From Oceanospirillaceae bacterium (lineage in GTDB: Bacteria > Pseudomonadota > Gammaproteobacteria > Pseudomonadales > Balneatricaceae): DNA of 64,000 nt. The notes under the pieces were generated by a model. It was not told where the DNA came from and ran no database searches. It saw nothing but the letters and a program-made list of their open reading frames with translations. This document shows positions 10,025 through 19,227 of this stretch, in pieces; position 1 is the first letter of the stretch, and every line of letters begins with the position of its first letter. The position numbers and the translations under genes are program-made. The stretch is from contig JAPYOS010000004.1 in NCBI GenBank assembly GCA_029938085.1, positions 124,001 through 188,000 of the forward strand. The letters are read 5' to 3'.

Positions 10025-10831
10025 TTATGGTTGACCTTTAAGACGTTTTTGTTTGGCGATTATTTTATCTAATACACGGGCCACAGCAATAAATGCAAAG
10101 GTGCCAGTGACAAAACTAACAGCCCCAAAACCACGACTACAGTCCATCTTAGCGCCGGCCACATTAGCACTTTTGGCCCAATCTACGCTGCCATCCGGCT
10201 GTGGATAATGTAGCTGCTCGCTGGAGCAAACGCAGTCAATACGAAAGCGGCTCTTGAGGTTTTTGCTAAAGCCGTACTGGCTGCGTAGAACAGACCTTAG
10301 TTTTGCAGCTAACGGGTCTACCCGTGTCATGGCTAGATCCACAATCTTAACCTGGCTTGGATCTCGCTGCCCACCGGCACCACCGATAACGATAATAGGT
10401 AGGCGACGACGCTTGCACCAAGACACCATCATCGCCTTAGCCTTAATCGAGTCGCAGGCGTCGATCACATAATCATAACCTTGATCTAAACAGGCTTGTA
10501 AGTTGCTCTCACCAACAAATTCTTCAATTAGGTTAACTTTACAGTGGGGATTAATGTCGTTAATACGTGCAGCCATTACGTCAATTTTGGCGTGATCCAC
10601 AGTAGACAGTAACGCCACCAATTGGCGATTGATGTTAGATTCTGCCACGTCATCCATATCAATCAAGGTGATTTGGCCCACACCGGAACGCGCTAATGCC
10701 TCGGCTACCCACGTGCCCACACCGCCTATACCCACCACACAAATATGGGCCTTGCGTATAGCAGTGTAGTCTTCTACACCATATAATCGCTCGACGCCGT
10801 CGAAACCTTGTTGTTGCTGATCTTGAGCCAT
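10025..10831 (-). CDS. tcdA: tRNA threonylcarbamoyladenosine dehydratase (TcdA/CsdL)
   Basis: A 268-aa E1-like ATP-dependent enzyme. The nucleotide-binding GIGGVGTWVAEALARSGVG lies near residue 35, followed by TLIDMDDVAESNINRQ, the arginine/asparagine segment that contacts ATP. The C-terminal half carries CSRGFGAVSFVTGTF, as in TcdA. It cyclises t6A37 to ct6A37 in ANN-decoding tRNAs. Length matches the family. It is divergent from the YigZ gene, sharing a short intergenic region of about 80 bases. Confidence 0.9.
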   Translation of the reverse strand: MAQDQQQQGFDGVERLYGVEDYTAIRKAHICVVGIGGVGTWVAEALARSGVGQITLIDMDDVAESNINRQLVALLSTVDHAKIDVMAARINDINPHCKVNLIEEFVGESNLQACLDQGYDYVIDACDSIKAKAMMVSWCKRRRLPIIVIGGAGGQRDPSQVKIVDLAMTRVDPLAAKLRSVLRSQYGFSKNLKSRFRIDCVCSSEQLHYPQPDGSVDWAKSANVAGAKMDCSRGFGAVSFVTGTFAFIAVARVLDKIIAKQKRLKGQP

Positions 10832-10909
10832 TAATTCAATTGCATGTCTATGAAACTTAGCGGTATTGTACCTGCTTGTAACAGCTGTCGACCAGCAACC
10901 TAGCGTATT

Positions 10910-11569
10910 TTGAAAATTTTTAAGACTATTACAAGAAATGATGCAAAACCAATTTTGAGCTATCCAATTCCAAACCTACAAGGCGAAGACCTTGAACTCA
11001 CGCTGGTGATCAAAAACAGCCAGTTCATCGCCAACTTACGCCATACGGATGGCCGTAGTGAGTGTGATGTGCATCTCAACGACATGCGCAGAAAATACCC
11101 AGATGCCAGCCACCATTGTTGGGCTGTGGTGGCTGCAGCTCCGAAGGACAGCACCCATTATGGTTTGAGTGATGCTGGTGAACCTTCCGGTACCGCCGGT
11201 AAGCCCATGCTACAAGTACTCAGTCATTGTGGCATCGGTGAAGTAAGCGTGGTGGTGTGTCGTTATTTTGGCGGCACCAAACTCGGTACCGGTGGCCTAG
11301 TCAAAGCCTACTCAGATGCCGCTAAGCTAGTGGTGGAGGCTTGCCCCACCACCCTCAAACGCGAACTTAGTCAGATCACCTTAACATGCCCTTATGATCA
11401 GAGCGGCCGAGTTGAACGCTTGTGCCAAAAGCATGATGCAGAAGTTAAAGAGCGTAGTTACGCCAATGACCTCACCCTTGCCTTAACCATACCCACCAAC
11501 AAGATCGGCGAACTCATTATAGACTTGGGCCCCATGCCAGAGGTAGAGTTGTTGCAACCATCCACGTAA
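10910..11569 (+). CDS. YigZ/IMPACT-family protein
   Basis: A 219-aa reading with the UPF0029 N-terminal domain: IKNSQFIANL, HHCWAVVAAAPKD, DAGEPSGTAGKPML and VVVCRYFGGTKLGTGGLVKAYSDA are the hallmark motifs, followed by a small alpha/beta C-terminal domain. Bacterial YigZ has no firmly settled function; eukaryotic IMPACT interacts with the translation regulator GCN1. The start is uncertain: 10910 is a TTG, another in-frame TTG is at 10955, and there is no in-frame ATG early enough. Neither has a strong ribosome binding site. Confidence 0.85.
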   Translation: MKIFKTITRNDAKPILSYPIPNLQGEDLELTLVIKNSQFIANLRHTDGRSECDVHLNDMRRKYPDASHHCWAVVAAAPKDSTHYGLSDAGEPSGTAGKPMLQVLSHCGIGEVSVVVCRYFGGTKLGTGGLVKAYSDAAKLVVEACPTTLKRELSQITLTCPYDQSGRVERLCQKHDAEVKERSYANDLTLALTIPTNKIGELIIDLGPMPEVELLQPST

Positions 11570-11657
11570 TTTTACAAAAGCCCAATCAAGGCTCAGGAAA
11601 GAGCAAACAAAGATTCAAGGAGCGTGTACAAAAATATCTATACTAATCAGTGGCGCG

Positions 11658-12335
11658 ATGGGCATTTATGGCCAAGCGATTATTAAAACCGCCGCTGCTC
11701 ACAAGCAAACGGTTCTTGCCCTTGGCAGAGACGAAGATAAATTAGACCAACAGAAACAAGCAGGTTTAATCAAAGACTATTTTGTAATAGCTGCCAACAG
11801 TTACGAACAACACCAACAAGCCTATAAAGCATGGCTCAACACCCACCAGATAACGGTCTTTATTCACTGTGCGGGTGTAGGATCTAAAGGCTCCAGTTTG
11901 CAAAAGGAATCTTCACCAGCAATTACCCAGTCTATTGATGCTAACGTAAACTATTTCTTTAGCCTCACTCAAGCGCTCATGCAAAGTCATTCGGCCAGTC
12001 AGTGTAATAAAGTCATTGCCATCTCATCACGCCGAGGGTCTGTAGGCATGGCCGCCGACTCCACCGTGTCTAACGCTGGTTGCTCCTATGCTTATCGAAT
12101 TGCTAAAGCCGCGCTCAATATGACGCTTTGTTGTCTAGCGGAAGAGTTTGCGGATACAGGTCCTGCCTTCTATGCCATCCATCCAGGAAAGCTTATTTCC
12201 AAAATGGGTGTGGGTAGCGCAGACGTTGAGCCATTGGTGTCGGCACAACGTCTGTTCAAACAAGTGATTAATACAGATTTAGCGTTCGGGTTTTATACCT
12301 TGCAAGACAGTAATATCGCGAACTTAGCTTGGTAA
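11658..12335 (+). CDS. Short-chain dehydrogenase/reductase with no normal start codon at the expected place
   Basis: The protein is an SDR: NAD(P) loop SGAMGIYG, an NAG-equivalent HCAGVGSKG, catalytic Ser in AISSRRGS, and YAYRIAKAALN providing the Tyr-x3-Lys pair. The first in-frame ATG (11658) falls inside the dinucleotide-binding motif and would remove the first beta strand. The frame stays open upstream, reading T-K-I-S-I-L-I-S-G-A, and a perfect AAGGAG lies at 11617-11622. The codon at the proper distance (11628) is ACA, and no ATG, GTG or TTG is in frame. Either initiation is non-canonical or the start codon is lost and the gene is decaying. Substrate unknown. Confidence 0.7.
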   Translation: MGIYGQAIIKTAAAHKQTVLALGRDEDKLDQQKQAGLIKDYFVIAANSYEQHQQAYKAWLNTHQITVFIHCAGVGSKGSSLQKESSPAITQSIDANVNYFFSLTQALMQSHSASQCNKVIAISSRRGSVGMAADSTVSNAGCSYAYRIAKAALNMTLCCLAEEFADTGPAFYAIHPGKLISKMGVGSADVEPLVSAQRLFKQVINTDLAFGFYTLQDSNIANLAW

Positions 12336-12386
12336 CCACCGCCCTATTTCTTTGCATTTGTGCGGACACTGTGCATACAATAGCTT

Positions 12387-12674
12387 ATGAAAAGAATTGT
12401 GTGGGATATCGACAAAGCAAATCTACTGGCGCTAGATGTCGATAGAGGTAAAGTTACTTTTGAAGAATGTGTCGTAGCGATCGAAGACGGCAGACTTCTT
12501 GATGATGTACCTCACCCAAGTACGCATTATAAACACCAACGGTTGTTAATATTAAACATCAACAACTATGCTTACGTTGTGCCTTATGTAGAGGATGACA
12601 CACGCATTTTTTTTAAAACCATATTCCCTAGTAGGAAATATACTCAATTGTACATCAAGGAGCCAAACTCATGA
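12387..12674 (+). CDS. BrnT-like toxin of a type II toxin-antitoxin pair
   Basis: A 95-aa protein resembling the BrnT/RelE-fold ribonuclease toxins: an N-terminal beta strand with IVWDIDKANLLALD, then FEECVVAIEDGRLLDDVPHP, and a C-terminal strand pair ending FFKTIFPSRKYTQLY. The pattern (WDxxKA..., later F-E-E, then R-K-x-T near the end) matches this superfamily, but identity is low by eye. The antitoxin-like gene downstream overlaps its stop (ATGA), the toxin-first order known for brnTA. It would be expected to cleave RNA when unchecked; that is inference from the family. Confidence 0.65.
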   Translation: MKRIVWDIDKANLLALDVDRGKVTFEECVVAIEDGRLLDDVPHPSTHYKHQRLLILNINNYAYVVPYVEDDTRIFFKTIFPSRKYTQLYIKEPNS

Positions 12675-12949
12675 TCAAAGAACCACAAATCGGATATTTT
12701 ATTGACGATGAGGAACGTGCTCTTGTGGAAGCCTTAGAGCTTCTGCCAGAGACAGGGCCTAGCTTTTTAGACGGTCCACGTTTGCAGGAGTTAAAAAATG
12801 CCGCGCGTGCAACAATTAACGAAGAACGCACGCGCATTTCCTTACGCGTACCCAACTCAGACCTTTCAAGACTTAAGGTAAAAGCCATGAAAGAAGGTTT
12901 ACCTTATCAAACGCTAATAAATTCCATCTTACACAAAGCATCGCTCTAG
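12671..12949 (+). CDS. CopG/BrnA-like antitoxin
   Basis: A 92-aa protein whose C-terminus has the ribbon-helix-helix antitoxin signature: TRISLRVPNSDLSRLKVKAMKEGLPYQTLINSILHK, seen as RISLRVPNSDL then GLPYQTLINSIL. Residues 1-55 are acidic and probably wrap the toxin. An AAGGAG lies at 12657-12662, inside the toxin gene, eight bases before the ATG, so the antitoxin is efficiently and separately translated. It should bind DNA upstream of 12387 and autoregulate the pair (family knowledge). Confidence 0.7.
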   Translation: MIKEPQIGYFIDDEERALVEALELLPETGPSFLDGPRLQELKNAARATINEERTRISLRVPNSDLSRLKVKAMKEGLPYQTLINSILHKASL

Positions 12950-12981
12950 GTGGGCGCTAGTGGCATCCTAGACGCCGCGTC

Positions 12982-13011
12982 TTTGGATTGCTTCGCTTGG
13001 CTCACAAAGGC
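12982..13011 (-). repeat. REP-like repeat remnant
   Basis: Read on the minus strand, this stretch contains AGCGAAGCAATCCAAAG, matching the core GAAGCAATCCAAA of the repeat at 53003-53040. It resembles the short repeats related to 'GAGCGAAGCGAAGCAATC' that are widespread in proteobacterial intergenic DNA. It lies between the antitoxin gene and yjdM. Confidence 0.45.
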
Positions 13012-13021
13012 CGAACTGGTG

Positions 13022-13357
13022 CTATTTTTTAACAAACTGAGACTTAAGCTTCATTGCGCCCACGCCTGGAATTTTACAGTCGATATCATGGTCTCCATCA
13101 ACCAGACGAATACCCTTTACTCTAGTGCCAACCTTCACTACTAAGGAAGAACCTTTGACCTTTAAGTCTTTAATAACGGTAACGGTGTCGCCGTTTTGTA
13201 AGATGTTACCGTTGCTGTCACGTATTACTTTCTCGTCTGACTCTTCATCAGAACCATCCATTGCCCACTCATGGGCACACTCTGGGCACACGTATTGGGT
13301 ACCATCTTCATAGGTGTATTCGGAGTTACATTTGGGGCACTGGGGTAATGCAGACAT
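13022..13357 (-). CDS. yjdM: YjdM/PhnA-family zinc-ribbon protein
   Basis: A 111-aa protein with an N-terminal zinc ribbon ([13 protein letters not shown] ... CPECAHEW, cysteines near residues 7, 10, 27 and 30) and the C-terminal SH3-like PhnA domain: [59 protein letters not shown] in order. The family was once named alkylphosphonate utilisation protein PhnA, but a role in phosphonate breakdown is not supported; function is open. Length is normal. Monocistronic by position. Confidence 0.9.
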   Translation of the reverse strand: MSALPQCPKCNSEYTYEDGTQYVCPECAHEWAMDGSDEESDEKVIRDSNGNILQNGDTVTVIKDLKVKGSSLVVKVGTRVKGIRLVDGDHDIDCKIPGVGAMKLKSQFVKK

Positions 13358-13461
13358 AGAAAATCTCGTTTTAAAACAGGCTAAATTTATGGCTCAGAGT
13401 TTAACATGAAATCAACAAGCCAACGTAAACTACTGAAATGGTTAGATTGTCACATGACAGT

Positions 13462-13475
13462 CACGCCATGGCGTG
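13462..13475. promoter_or_regulatory. Perfect 14-bp palindrome, candidate operator
   Basis: CACGCCATGGCGTG is a perfect palindrome about 55 bases before the start of the HTH regulator gene. The position fits an autoregulatory operator. No experimental or family site for this regulator type is known to me, so this is inference from position and symmetry. Confidence 0.35.
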
Positions 13476-13529
13476 TGATATGCTGGGTTTTTTAGCTAAT
13501 CTTGCCTCACCAAAGCAAGGACATTAATT

Positions 13530-14012
13530 ATGATTATTCGCAAATTACGTTTAGAACGCAGTTGGTCACAACAGCAATTGGCTGAATATAGTGGCTTGAG
13601 TATTCGTACTATACAACGACTGGAAAAAGGCCAGGTGCCTAGTGAAGAATCAGCTAAATGCCTCGCGGCGGTCTTTGAAGTGGATGCTAATGATTTAATA
13701 GCCTGCTTTGATACACAACCAACAAAGGAGGCAAGCATGAGCCCATTAGAAGTGACTCGAGCAGAACAGCGCGCCATGCGCGAGGTAGAGGACCTGAAAG
13801 ACTTTTATCAACACGCATTAGTGTATGCAGTTGTGATCCCCTTTCTGTGGATCATCAATTGGATAACATCAAGTGAATACTTGTGGGCTATTTGGCCTAC
13901 CCTAGGCTGGGGTTTAGGCCTCAGCATCCACGGCGTTACCGCCTTGGGGTTGTTTAAGCTGTTTAGCCCTGAGTGGGAAAAGCGTCAAATAGAAAAGCGC
14001 CTAAACCGTTAG
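13530..14012 (+). CDS. XRE-type HTH regulator fused to a 2TM membrane domain
   Basis: A 160-aa protein. Residues 1-60 are a Cro/C1-type helix-turn-helix (LRLERSWSQQQLAEYSGLSIRTIQRLEKGQ). Residues 80-155 are a 2TM domain: an acidic helix (REVEDLKDFYQHALVYAVV), two membrane helices around 95-112 and 120-142 and the trailing EWEKRQIEKRL. This HTH-2TM arrangement is a known architecture and suggests a membrane-tethered DNA-binding protein. Target unknown; a palindrome lies upstream. A convergent small membrane-protein gene ends six bases downstream, which may be functionally linked. Confidence 0.85.
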   Translation: MIIRKLRLERSWSQQQLAEYSGLSIRTIQRLEKGQVPSEESAKCLAAVFEVDANDLIACFDTQPTKEASMSPLEVTRAEQRAMREVEDLKDFYQHALVYAVVIPFLWIINWITSSEYLWAIWPTLGWGLGLSIHGVTALGLFKLFSPEWEKRQIEKRLNR

Positions 14013-14018
14013 TATACG

Positions 14019-14399
14019 TTACGCCCGCCCTTTGAGTGCTTTGTAGTGTCTAAACTGCAAAGCACCCATGGCGGCGGTGTACATAGCAATAACAAAGGCC
14101 ACCCTGATACCTACGGGGTCAATAATGACCCAGCCGGCACTGATTAGTACAACAGTGAGCAAGGTCCAGCCATAGTCACCCATCACAAAAAACAACACTT
14201 CATGGGTTTGAATCTGATCACGCAGAGAAGCCACTAACGACAAGGCTCCGTTGACCACTAAAATGATGCCCACAGAGTGAATAAGCATGGTTTTGTGAGT
14301 GCCAATTAAGGCATTTACGGCATCGGTTTGTAGCAACATTAGAGCGCCTAAAATTAAGCATGAAGCGCTGTTTATACGTAATAGTAAAGTCAATGACAT
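14019..14399 (-). CDS. Small four-helix membrane protein
   Basis: A 126-aa hydrophobic protein with four likely membrane helices (about residues 5-23, 39-60, 70-92 and 97-115). The second half (GVIL-type spacing, WTLLTVVLISAGWVIIDPVGIRVAFVIAMYTAAMGALQFRHY) resembles small uncharacterised inner-membrane proteins. No motif reveals a function. It is convergent with the HTH-2TM gene. Confidence 0.65.
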   Translation of the reverse strand: MSLTLLLRINSASCLILGALMLLQTDAVNALIGTHKTMLIHSVGIILVVNGALSLVASLRDQIQTHEVLFFVMGDYGWTLLTVVLISAGWVIIDPVGIRVAFVIAMYTAAMGALQFRHYKALKGRA

Positions 14400-14456
14400 G
14401 GTGCTTCCTGTAAGTGTTTCTTCTTGTTAGTTGTTGTGAGTTTAAACTGGTTAATG

Positions 14457-15845
14457 CTAACCGCGTAAGCGTCTAACCTTAAAGTTGCGACCCTTAATCT
14501 TACCTTCACTAAGACGATTAAACGCGACTTTACCATGTTCTTGGGCCACAGCCACGTAGGCCCACTGATCACCCACTTGAATTTTACCGATCTCGCTGCC
14601 CGGGATACCGCCCTCGCCCGTTAAGGCACCCACAATATCACCCGCCCTTACCTTTTGCTTCTTACCACCACCAATTTGAATGGTGACCATAGGCGGGTAA
14701 AATGCGGGTTGACGTAACAATGCGATCGGTGGCAAGTCATCGCGCTCGAGCTTTTGTTTTAAATAGTCTTCGAGCAAACCAATTTTGTGGTTTTCTTTTT
14801 GTGTATGCAAGGTACAGGCAATACCCTGAGCACCAGCACGGCCCGTACGGCCAATACGGTGTGTGTGAACTTCTAACTCGCGTGCCACTTGGTAGTTAAT
14901 TACTAAATCTAAGGCATCTATGTCTAAACCACGGGCAGCTACATCGGTCGCCACCAACACGGATGCACTACGGTTAGCAAAGCGCACTAACGTTTGGTCC
15001 CGCTGCTTCTGCTCTAAATCGCCATGTAAGGCCAAGGCTTCGTAACCTACCGCCCGCAACTCGTTAGCTACTTGGTCAGTTTCAATTTTGGTATTGCAAA
15101 AAATCAGCGTGGTTTCTGGTTGATGTGCTTGTAACAATAACCGCACTGCCTCAGTGCGGCTGTCGTCACTATCGACCTGATAAAGCGTTTGTACAATGGA
15201 CTGATTGGAATGGCTGTCCTGTACTTCAACCATCACTGGAGAGCGCATAATACGCTGTGCAATCTTCTCAATCTTGGATGGGTATGTGGCGCTAAACAAC
15301 AAGGTTTGACGCTCATCAGGCATGTAACTAATAATGTTGTCCAAGGCTTCCTGAAAACCCATATCCAACATTCTATCGGCTTCATCCAACACCAAGGTTG
15401 TTAGGTTATCTAGGTTGAGGTTAGCCTTACGCAAGTGTTCTTCAACGCGGCCCGGCGTACCCACGATGATATGAGCGCCATGTTCTAAGGAACCTACCTG
15501 AGGCCCGAACGCCATGCCGCCACACAAGGTGAGCACCTTAATGTTATGAATACCACGGGCGAGTTTGCGTATTTCCACCGACACCTGGTCCGCCAATTCG
15601 CGGGTTGGGCATAACACTAAGGTTTGCACCCGAAAGCGTTTTACTTGGAGTTTATTGAGTAAACCTAGGGCGAAAGTGGCGGTTTTACCAGAGCCAGTTT
15701 TGGCTTTAGCGATGACATCTTTGTTAGCCAATATAGGCGGTAAGCCTTGGGCTTGAACAGGCGTCATTTCGGTATAACCAAGGCTTGCAAGGTTATCTAC
15801 TAAAGCGGTATTTAAGCCTAAACTGGCAAAGTCGTATTGTGACAA
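14457..15845 (-). CDS. dbpA: ATP-dependent RNA helicase DbpA
   Basis: A 462-aa DEAD-box helicase. Q motif YTEMTPVQAQGLP, Walker A AKTGSGKTATF, PTRELA, DEAD box [16 protein letters not shown] motif LLFSATYPS, then TDVAARGLD and [10 protein letters not shown]. The C-terminus (VTIQIGGGKKQKVRAGDIVGALTG ... GRNFKVRRL) is the DbpA RNA-binding domain, which recognises 23S rRNA hairpin 92; this separates it from RhlE-type helicases. The role is late 50S subunit assembly. Length and motifs are complete. Confidence 0.95.
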   Translation of the reverse strand: MSQYDFASLGLNTALVDNLASLGYTEMTPVQAQGLPPILANKDVIAKAKTGSGKTATFALGLLNKLQVKRFRVQTLVLCPTRELADQVSVEIRKLARGIHNIKVLTLCGGMAFGPQVGSLEHGAHIIVGTPGRVEEHLRKANLNLDNLTTLVLDEADRMLDMGFQEALDNIISYMPDERQTLLFSATYPSKIEKIAQRIMRSPVMVEVQDSHSNQSIVQTLYQVDSDDSRTEAVRLLLQAHQPETTLIFCNTKIETDQVANELRAVGYEALALHGDLEQKQRDQTLVRFANRSASVLVATDVAARGLDIDALDLVINYQVARELEVHTHRIGRTGRAGAQGIACTLHTQKENHKIGLLEDYLKQKLERDDLPPIALLRQPAFYPPMVTIQIGGGKKQKVRAGDIVGALTGEGGIPGSEIGKIQVGDQWAYVAVAQEHGKVAFNRLSEGKIKGRNFKVRRLRG

Positions 15846-15901
15846 AGGAATTCTCGTATCAATTTTTGGGGCGGGGCTTAGCTATAGAGGTGAACAGCTA
15901 G

Positions 15902-16288
15902 CTACATAGAAAGACTTGAATGCAAGGCCAAACGGTTACCTTCACAATCTAAAATCACGGCACGTTGACCATAAGGGCCAATTTGATGAATCGATTGGGT
16001 GACACTACCACCCTGATCTTCCACTAGGGCCACCGCTTCTTCGAGGCGACCGTCAACGTTTAAATAAATCAGTGGGCCTTGGGTGGCGCTCACACCATCG
16101 GCATTAGGCACCAAACAGCCACCATTACCTTCGGCGTGGGCCAAGGTTGCAAACTCAAAGCCGTCAAACGATTGTTTGTCCACTTCTATCGCTAGCACCC
16201 GTTCATAAAAGCTAATAGCTCGATCTAAATCGGCCACCGGAATGTCAAACCAAACAACGCGATTGTGCGGGGTGTTCAAATCAGACAT
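15902..16288 (-). CDS. VOC-family (glyoxalase/bleomycin-resistance fold) protein
   Basis: A 128-aa protein with two beta-alpha-beta-beta-beta modules: VVWFDIPVADLDRAISFYERVLAIEV begins the first, and PLIYLNVDGRLEEAVALVEDQGG begins the second. The C-terminal GQRAVILDCEGNRLALHS is typical. The family includes lyases, dioxygenases and antibiotic-binding proteins, so the reaction cannot be named. It lies about 50 bases behind the rubredoxin-reductase gene on the same strand and may be the last gene of the Rieske operon. Confidence 0.8.
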   Translation of the reverse strand: MSDLNTPHNRVVWFDIPVADLDRAISFYERVLAIEVDKQSFDGFEFATLAHAEGNGGCLVPNADGVSATQGPLIYLNVDGRLEEAVALVEDQGGSVTQSIHQIGPYGQRAVILDCEGNRLALHSSLSM

Positions 16289-16341
16289 GGCGATGGCCTC
16301 AATAATAAATAAGGCGCCTATTCTAACAGAATAACCCGCAT

Positions 16342-17754
16342 TTAGTTATGCAGGGTTTGTTCTAACAATTGTTTGCGTTGATCGACCCGATCGCCTTGTA
16401 ATACAAAGCCACACACTTGGCCCGCTGGGTTCTTAAAGCGCGCCACCATACCTTGCTCATCAGCGTCTAAGTGCCATTCCCCCGCTTGCTGTTTGGGCGG
16501 CAACAGCGTGATTGGGCAAGCAGGTGTTTTTACCACTACGGTCATTTGTGGGTAGCTGACTTCGGTAGATAGACCCGTGAGGGTTTGCGATAGGGCTTGA
16601 ATACCCCAGTAGATAGGCGCAATAAAAGGCTGCAACTGACCATCAAACTCAACACAATCACCCAAGGCGTACACATGAGGTATATTGGTCATTAACCGGC
16701 TGTCGGTTTTGATACCTACACCACAGGTGATGCCATTGTTGATGGCAAGTTTGGTACGCGCTTGTAGGCCCACCGCCGACACAATCACATCAGCTTCCAA
16801 TACATCGCCGCTTTTAAGGGTGACCGCATAACCGGCGTCAGTGTTATTACTGTCAATAAAGTTAATCGATGCAACGCTGTTGTCTAACCACCAATGGACA
16901 CCAATAGCTGACAAAGAGTCTTGCAAGCGCTGGCCTAGAGCTTGTGGTAACAAACGATCCATAGGCCAAGCAGTTAGCCCTACTAGATTCACTTGTTTAC
17001 CCACGGAGGCTAGATCATTGGCAAATTCACAGCCAATGAGCCCGTTACCAATTAACAATACGCGATCTTTTCCAGCCAGCAAATCTCTATAACGTTGGTA
17101 GTCCTGTAGGTCATTTACACTAATCACGTCTGCGCTGGCATTGCCTGCTAAGGGCAACTGAATGGGGTGAGCACCTTGGGCTAACACCAGTTGACCGTAT
17201 GGTTGCTGGCCCAGACTAGTGAAAAGCTGTTTAGCTGGCACATCTATGCGCTGCACCGTACAGTGCGTGACAATACGGATATTTAGACGATTAGCGCGAT
17301 CTAACGGCAATTCCACCACTAGGTCGTGCGCACTTTGCTGCATGTTTAAACCCGTAGACAAAGCAGGTTTTGAATAGTGCTTACCTTCGTCTTGGGTGAG
17401 CACTACAATGTTTACTTGTGAGTCTAACTTTCTAACCGCTTCGGCAAGGTTATACCCCGCATAACCAGAACCAACAATAACGATTGGGCCTGAAGGCTGT
17501 TCTGAAGCGCCCTGTACAATGGCGGCAGCCGTAGCATTAGATCCAGACAGGATGGGTGCGGCGGGCACCTCTATCATTTCAAAATCTTCTTTACCCACTA
17601 AGCAATCTGGGCATAACCAATCGCTCGGCACGTCTTCCCATCGAGTACCCGCTTCAATGCCGTCGTGGGGCCACCCCACCGCCTCGTCATAAATGAAGCC
17701 ACAAATGATACACAGCCACTTTTTGAAGGGCACTGGCGAGGTAGTAGGCGACAT
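16342..17754 (-). CDS. Rubredoxin fused to FAD-dependent rubredoxin reductase
   Basis: A 470-aa fusion. Residues 10-60 are a complete rubredoxin with metal cysteines C15/C18 and C48/C51 ([17 protein letters not shown] and WLCPDC). A linker leads to an NAD(P)H:rubredoxin oxidoreductase-like flavoprotein from about residue 90: FAD loop [21 protein letters not shown] loop [17 protein letters not shown], and the FAD-binding [12 protein letters not shown] near 365. Free-standing rubredoxin and reductase serve alkane hydroxylases and oxygen detoxification; here the fused pair sits 10 bases behind an aldehyde dehydrogenase and a Rieske oxygenase gene. It may be the electron donor of that oxygenase (inference). 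Confidence 0.9.
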   Translation of the reverse strand: MSPTTSPVPFKKWLCIICGFIYDEAVGWPHDGIEAGTRWEDVPSDWLCPDCLVGKEDFEMIEVPAAPILSGSNATAAAIVQGASEQPSGPIVIVGSGYAGYNLAEAVRKLDSQVNIVVLTQDEGKHYSKPALSTGLNMQQSAHDLVVELPLDRANRLNIRIVTHCTVQRIDVPAKQLFTSLGQQPYGQLVLAQGAHPIQLPLAGNASADVISVNDLQDYQRYRDLLAGKDRVLLIGNGLIGCEFANDLASVGKQVNLVGLTAWPMDRLLPQALGQRLQDSLSAIGVHWWLDNSVASINFIDSNNTDAGYAVTLKSGDVLEADVIVSAVGLQARTKLAINNGITCGVGIKTDSRLMTNIPHVYALGDCVEFDGQLQPFIAPIYWGIQALSQTLTGLSTEVSYPQMTVVVKTPACPITLLPPKQQAGEWHLDADEQGMVARFKNPAGQVCGFVLQGDRVDQRKQLLEQTLHN

Positions 17755-17764
17755 GTAAATTACT

Positions 17765-19210
17765 CTATGGTTTTAGACGGATGGCAATGTTTTTTGTACG
17801 GACATAATTATACAAAGCTTCTTGGCCTTTTTCACGCCCAAATCCAGATTTCCCTACCCCACCAAAGGGGGTGCTAATGCCACCGGCAAACCATTCATTA
17901 ACAAACACTTGGCCCGCCACTAGTGCATTACTGGCCCGTAGCGCCAAGTTAATGTTTTGGGTAAAGACGCCCGCGACTAAACCAAACTCAGTGCCATTGG
18001 CCAAGTCGTAGGCTTGCTGCTCTGTAGTAAAACTCATAAGCACCAACACTGGCCCAAACACCTCTTGCTGGGCAATATCAGAATCGTGTGCCGCTTCGAT
18101 GATGGTGGGCGGCATAAAGTACCCTGCCCGATCCAACGATTTACCACCTAACAAACACTGGCCACCCTGGTTAACGGCGTGCTCACACATGGCGTCAATT
18201 TTGGCCAACTGATTGGCCGTTAAAATTGGGGTGACGTCAGACTCGTCAATACCGGCACCAATCACTTTGGCGCCAAAACAGGCAATTAACTTTTGGGTTA
18301 ATTCTTGCTTAATGTCCTCATGCACAATGAGCCGCGACATGGCAGAACAAACCTGACCTGAGTTATACAGGTTACCCACTTCGGCACTAGACAAGACTTG
18401 ATCTAAGTCGGCATCTGCAAATACGATACCTGCCGATTTGCCCCCCAGTTCCATCACGCTAGGCACCACATGTTCGGTAGCCGCCCGCAGTATTGCTTGA
18501 CCTGTGGGCACAGAGCCTGTGAATACAATCTGATCAATGCCACTATGGCACACCAAAGCCGCACCGGTAGTGTGCCCGTAGCCACAAATGATATTAACTA
18601 CGCCTGCGGGCACATTAGCCTTGTGCATGGCTTGAGCCAACAAGGCCACTGCCAAGGGGGTAAGCTCTGGCGATTTAATCACCACGGCATTACCCGCGGC
18701 CAGTGCTGGCGCAAGGGAACGGGCCACGAGTGAGACCGGGAAGTTCCACGGAATGATCTGTGCAGAAACCCCAAACGGTTCATAAACTGTAAAGTCCACC
18801 AAACCATCGCCTAAAGGAATCGACTTGCCTTCAATTTTATCAGCCATACCGGCGTAGTATTCAAAGTAACGCGCAGCTTCTTCAAATTCCCACTGCGCCT
18901 GACTCAAGGGTTTGCCATTTTCCAAACACAGGAGCTCACCACCTTGCTCGGCCAAAGCACGTATTTCTGCCGCCACACGGTGTAACATCTGCATACGTTC
19001 GTAGGGGGTTATACTAGTAAGCGAACGCGCTGTATGCGATCGTCTGGCTGCTGTCACCGCCAAATCCACTTGCTCAGGCGTTGCTTCAGCAATGGTACCC
19101 ACCACTTCACCTGTCGCAGGGTTTTCCACCTCAATCAACTGATCGCTGTCGACCCACTCGCCATCAATATAGTTATTCCAATGGGTTAAACCTAAATGAG
19201 TATCGCTCAT
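17765..19210 (-). CDS. NAD(P)-dependent aldehyde dehydrogenase
   Basis: A 481-aa ALDH with all catalytic residues: N156 in PWNFP, K179 in VIKSPE, general base E254 in MELGGKSAG, and nucleophile C288 in [11 protein letters not shown]. The C-terminal [13 protein letters not shown] is also standard. It oxidises an aldehyde to an acid. Similarity is to the broad betaine-aldehyde/gamma-aminobutyraldehyde group; no substrate can be fixed. The gene starts 17 bases after the Rieske oxygenase gene, so its likely substrate is the aldehyde released by that oxygenase. Confidence 0.92.
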   Translation of the reverse strand: MSDTHLGLTHWNNYIDGEWVDSDQLIEVENPATGEVVGTIAEATPEQVDLAVTAARRSHTARSLTSITPYERMQMLHRVAAEIRALAEQGGELLCLENGKPLSQAQWEFEEAARYFEYYAGMADKIEGKSIPLGDGLVDFTVYEPFGVSAQIIPWNFPVSLVARSLAPALAAGNAVVIKSPELTPLAVALLAQAMHKANVPAGVVNIICGYGHTTGAALVCHSGIDQIVFTGSVPTGQAILRAATEHVVPSVMELGGKSAGIVFADADLDQVLSSAEVGNLYNSGQVCSAMSRLIVHEDIKQELTQKLIACFGAKVIGAGIDESDVTPILTANQLAKIDAMCEHAVNQGGQCLLGGKSLDRAGYFMPPTIIEAAHDSDIAQQEVFGPVLVLMSFTTEQQAYDLANGTEFGLVAGVFTQNINLALRASNALVAGQVFVNEWFAGGISTPFGGVGKSGFGREKGQEALYNYVRTKNIAIRLKP

Positions 19211-19227
19211 AATATCTAGTTTCCTTA

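Noticed and set aside
12950-13144. 64-codon open frame after the antitoxin gene
   Set aside because: Overlaps the REP-like remnant and the yjdM end; composition is unlike its neighbours and it has no ribosome binding site.
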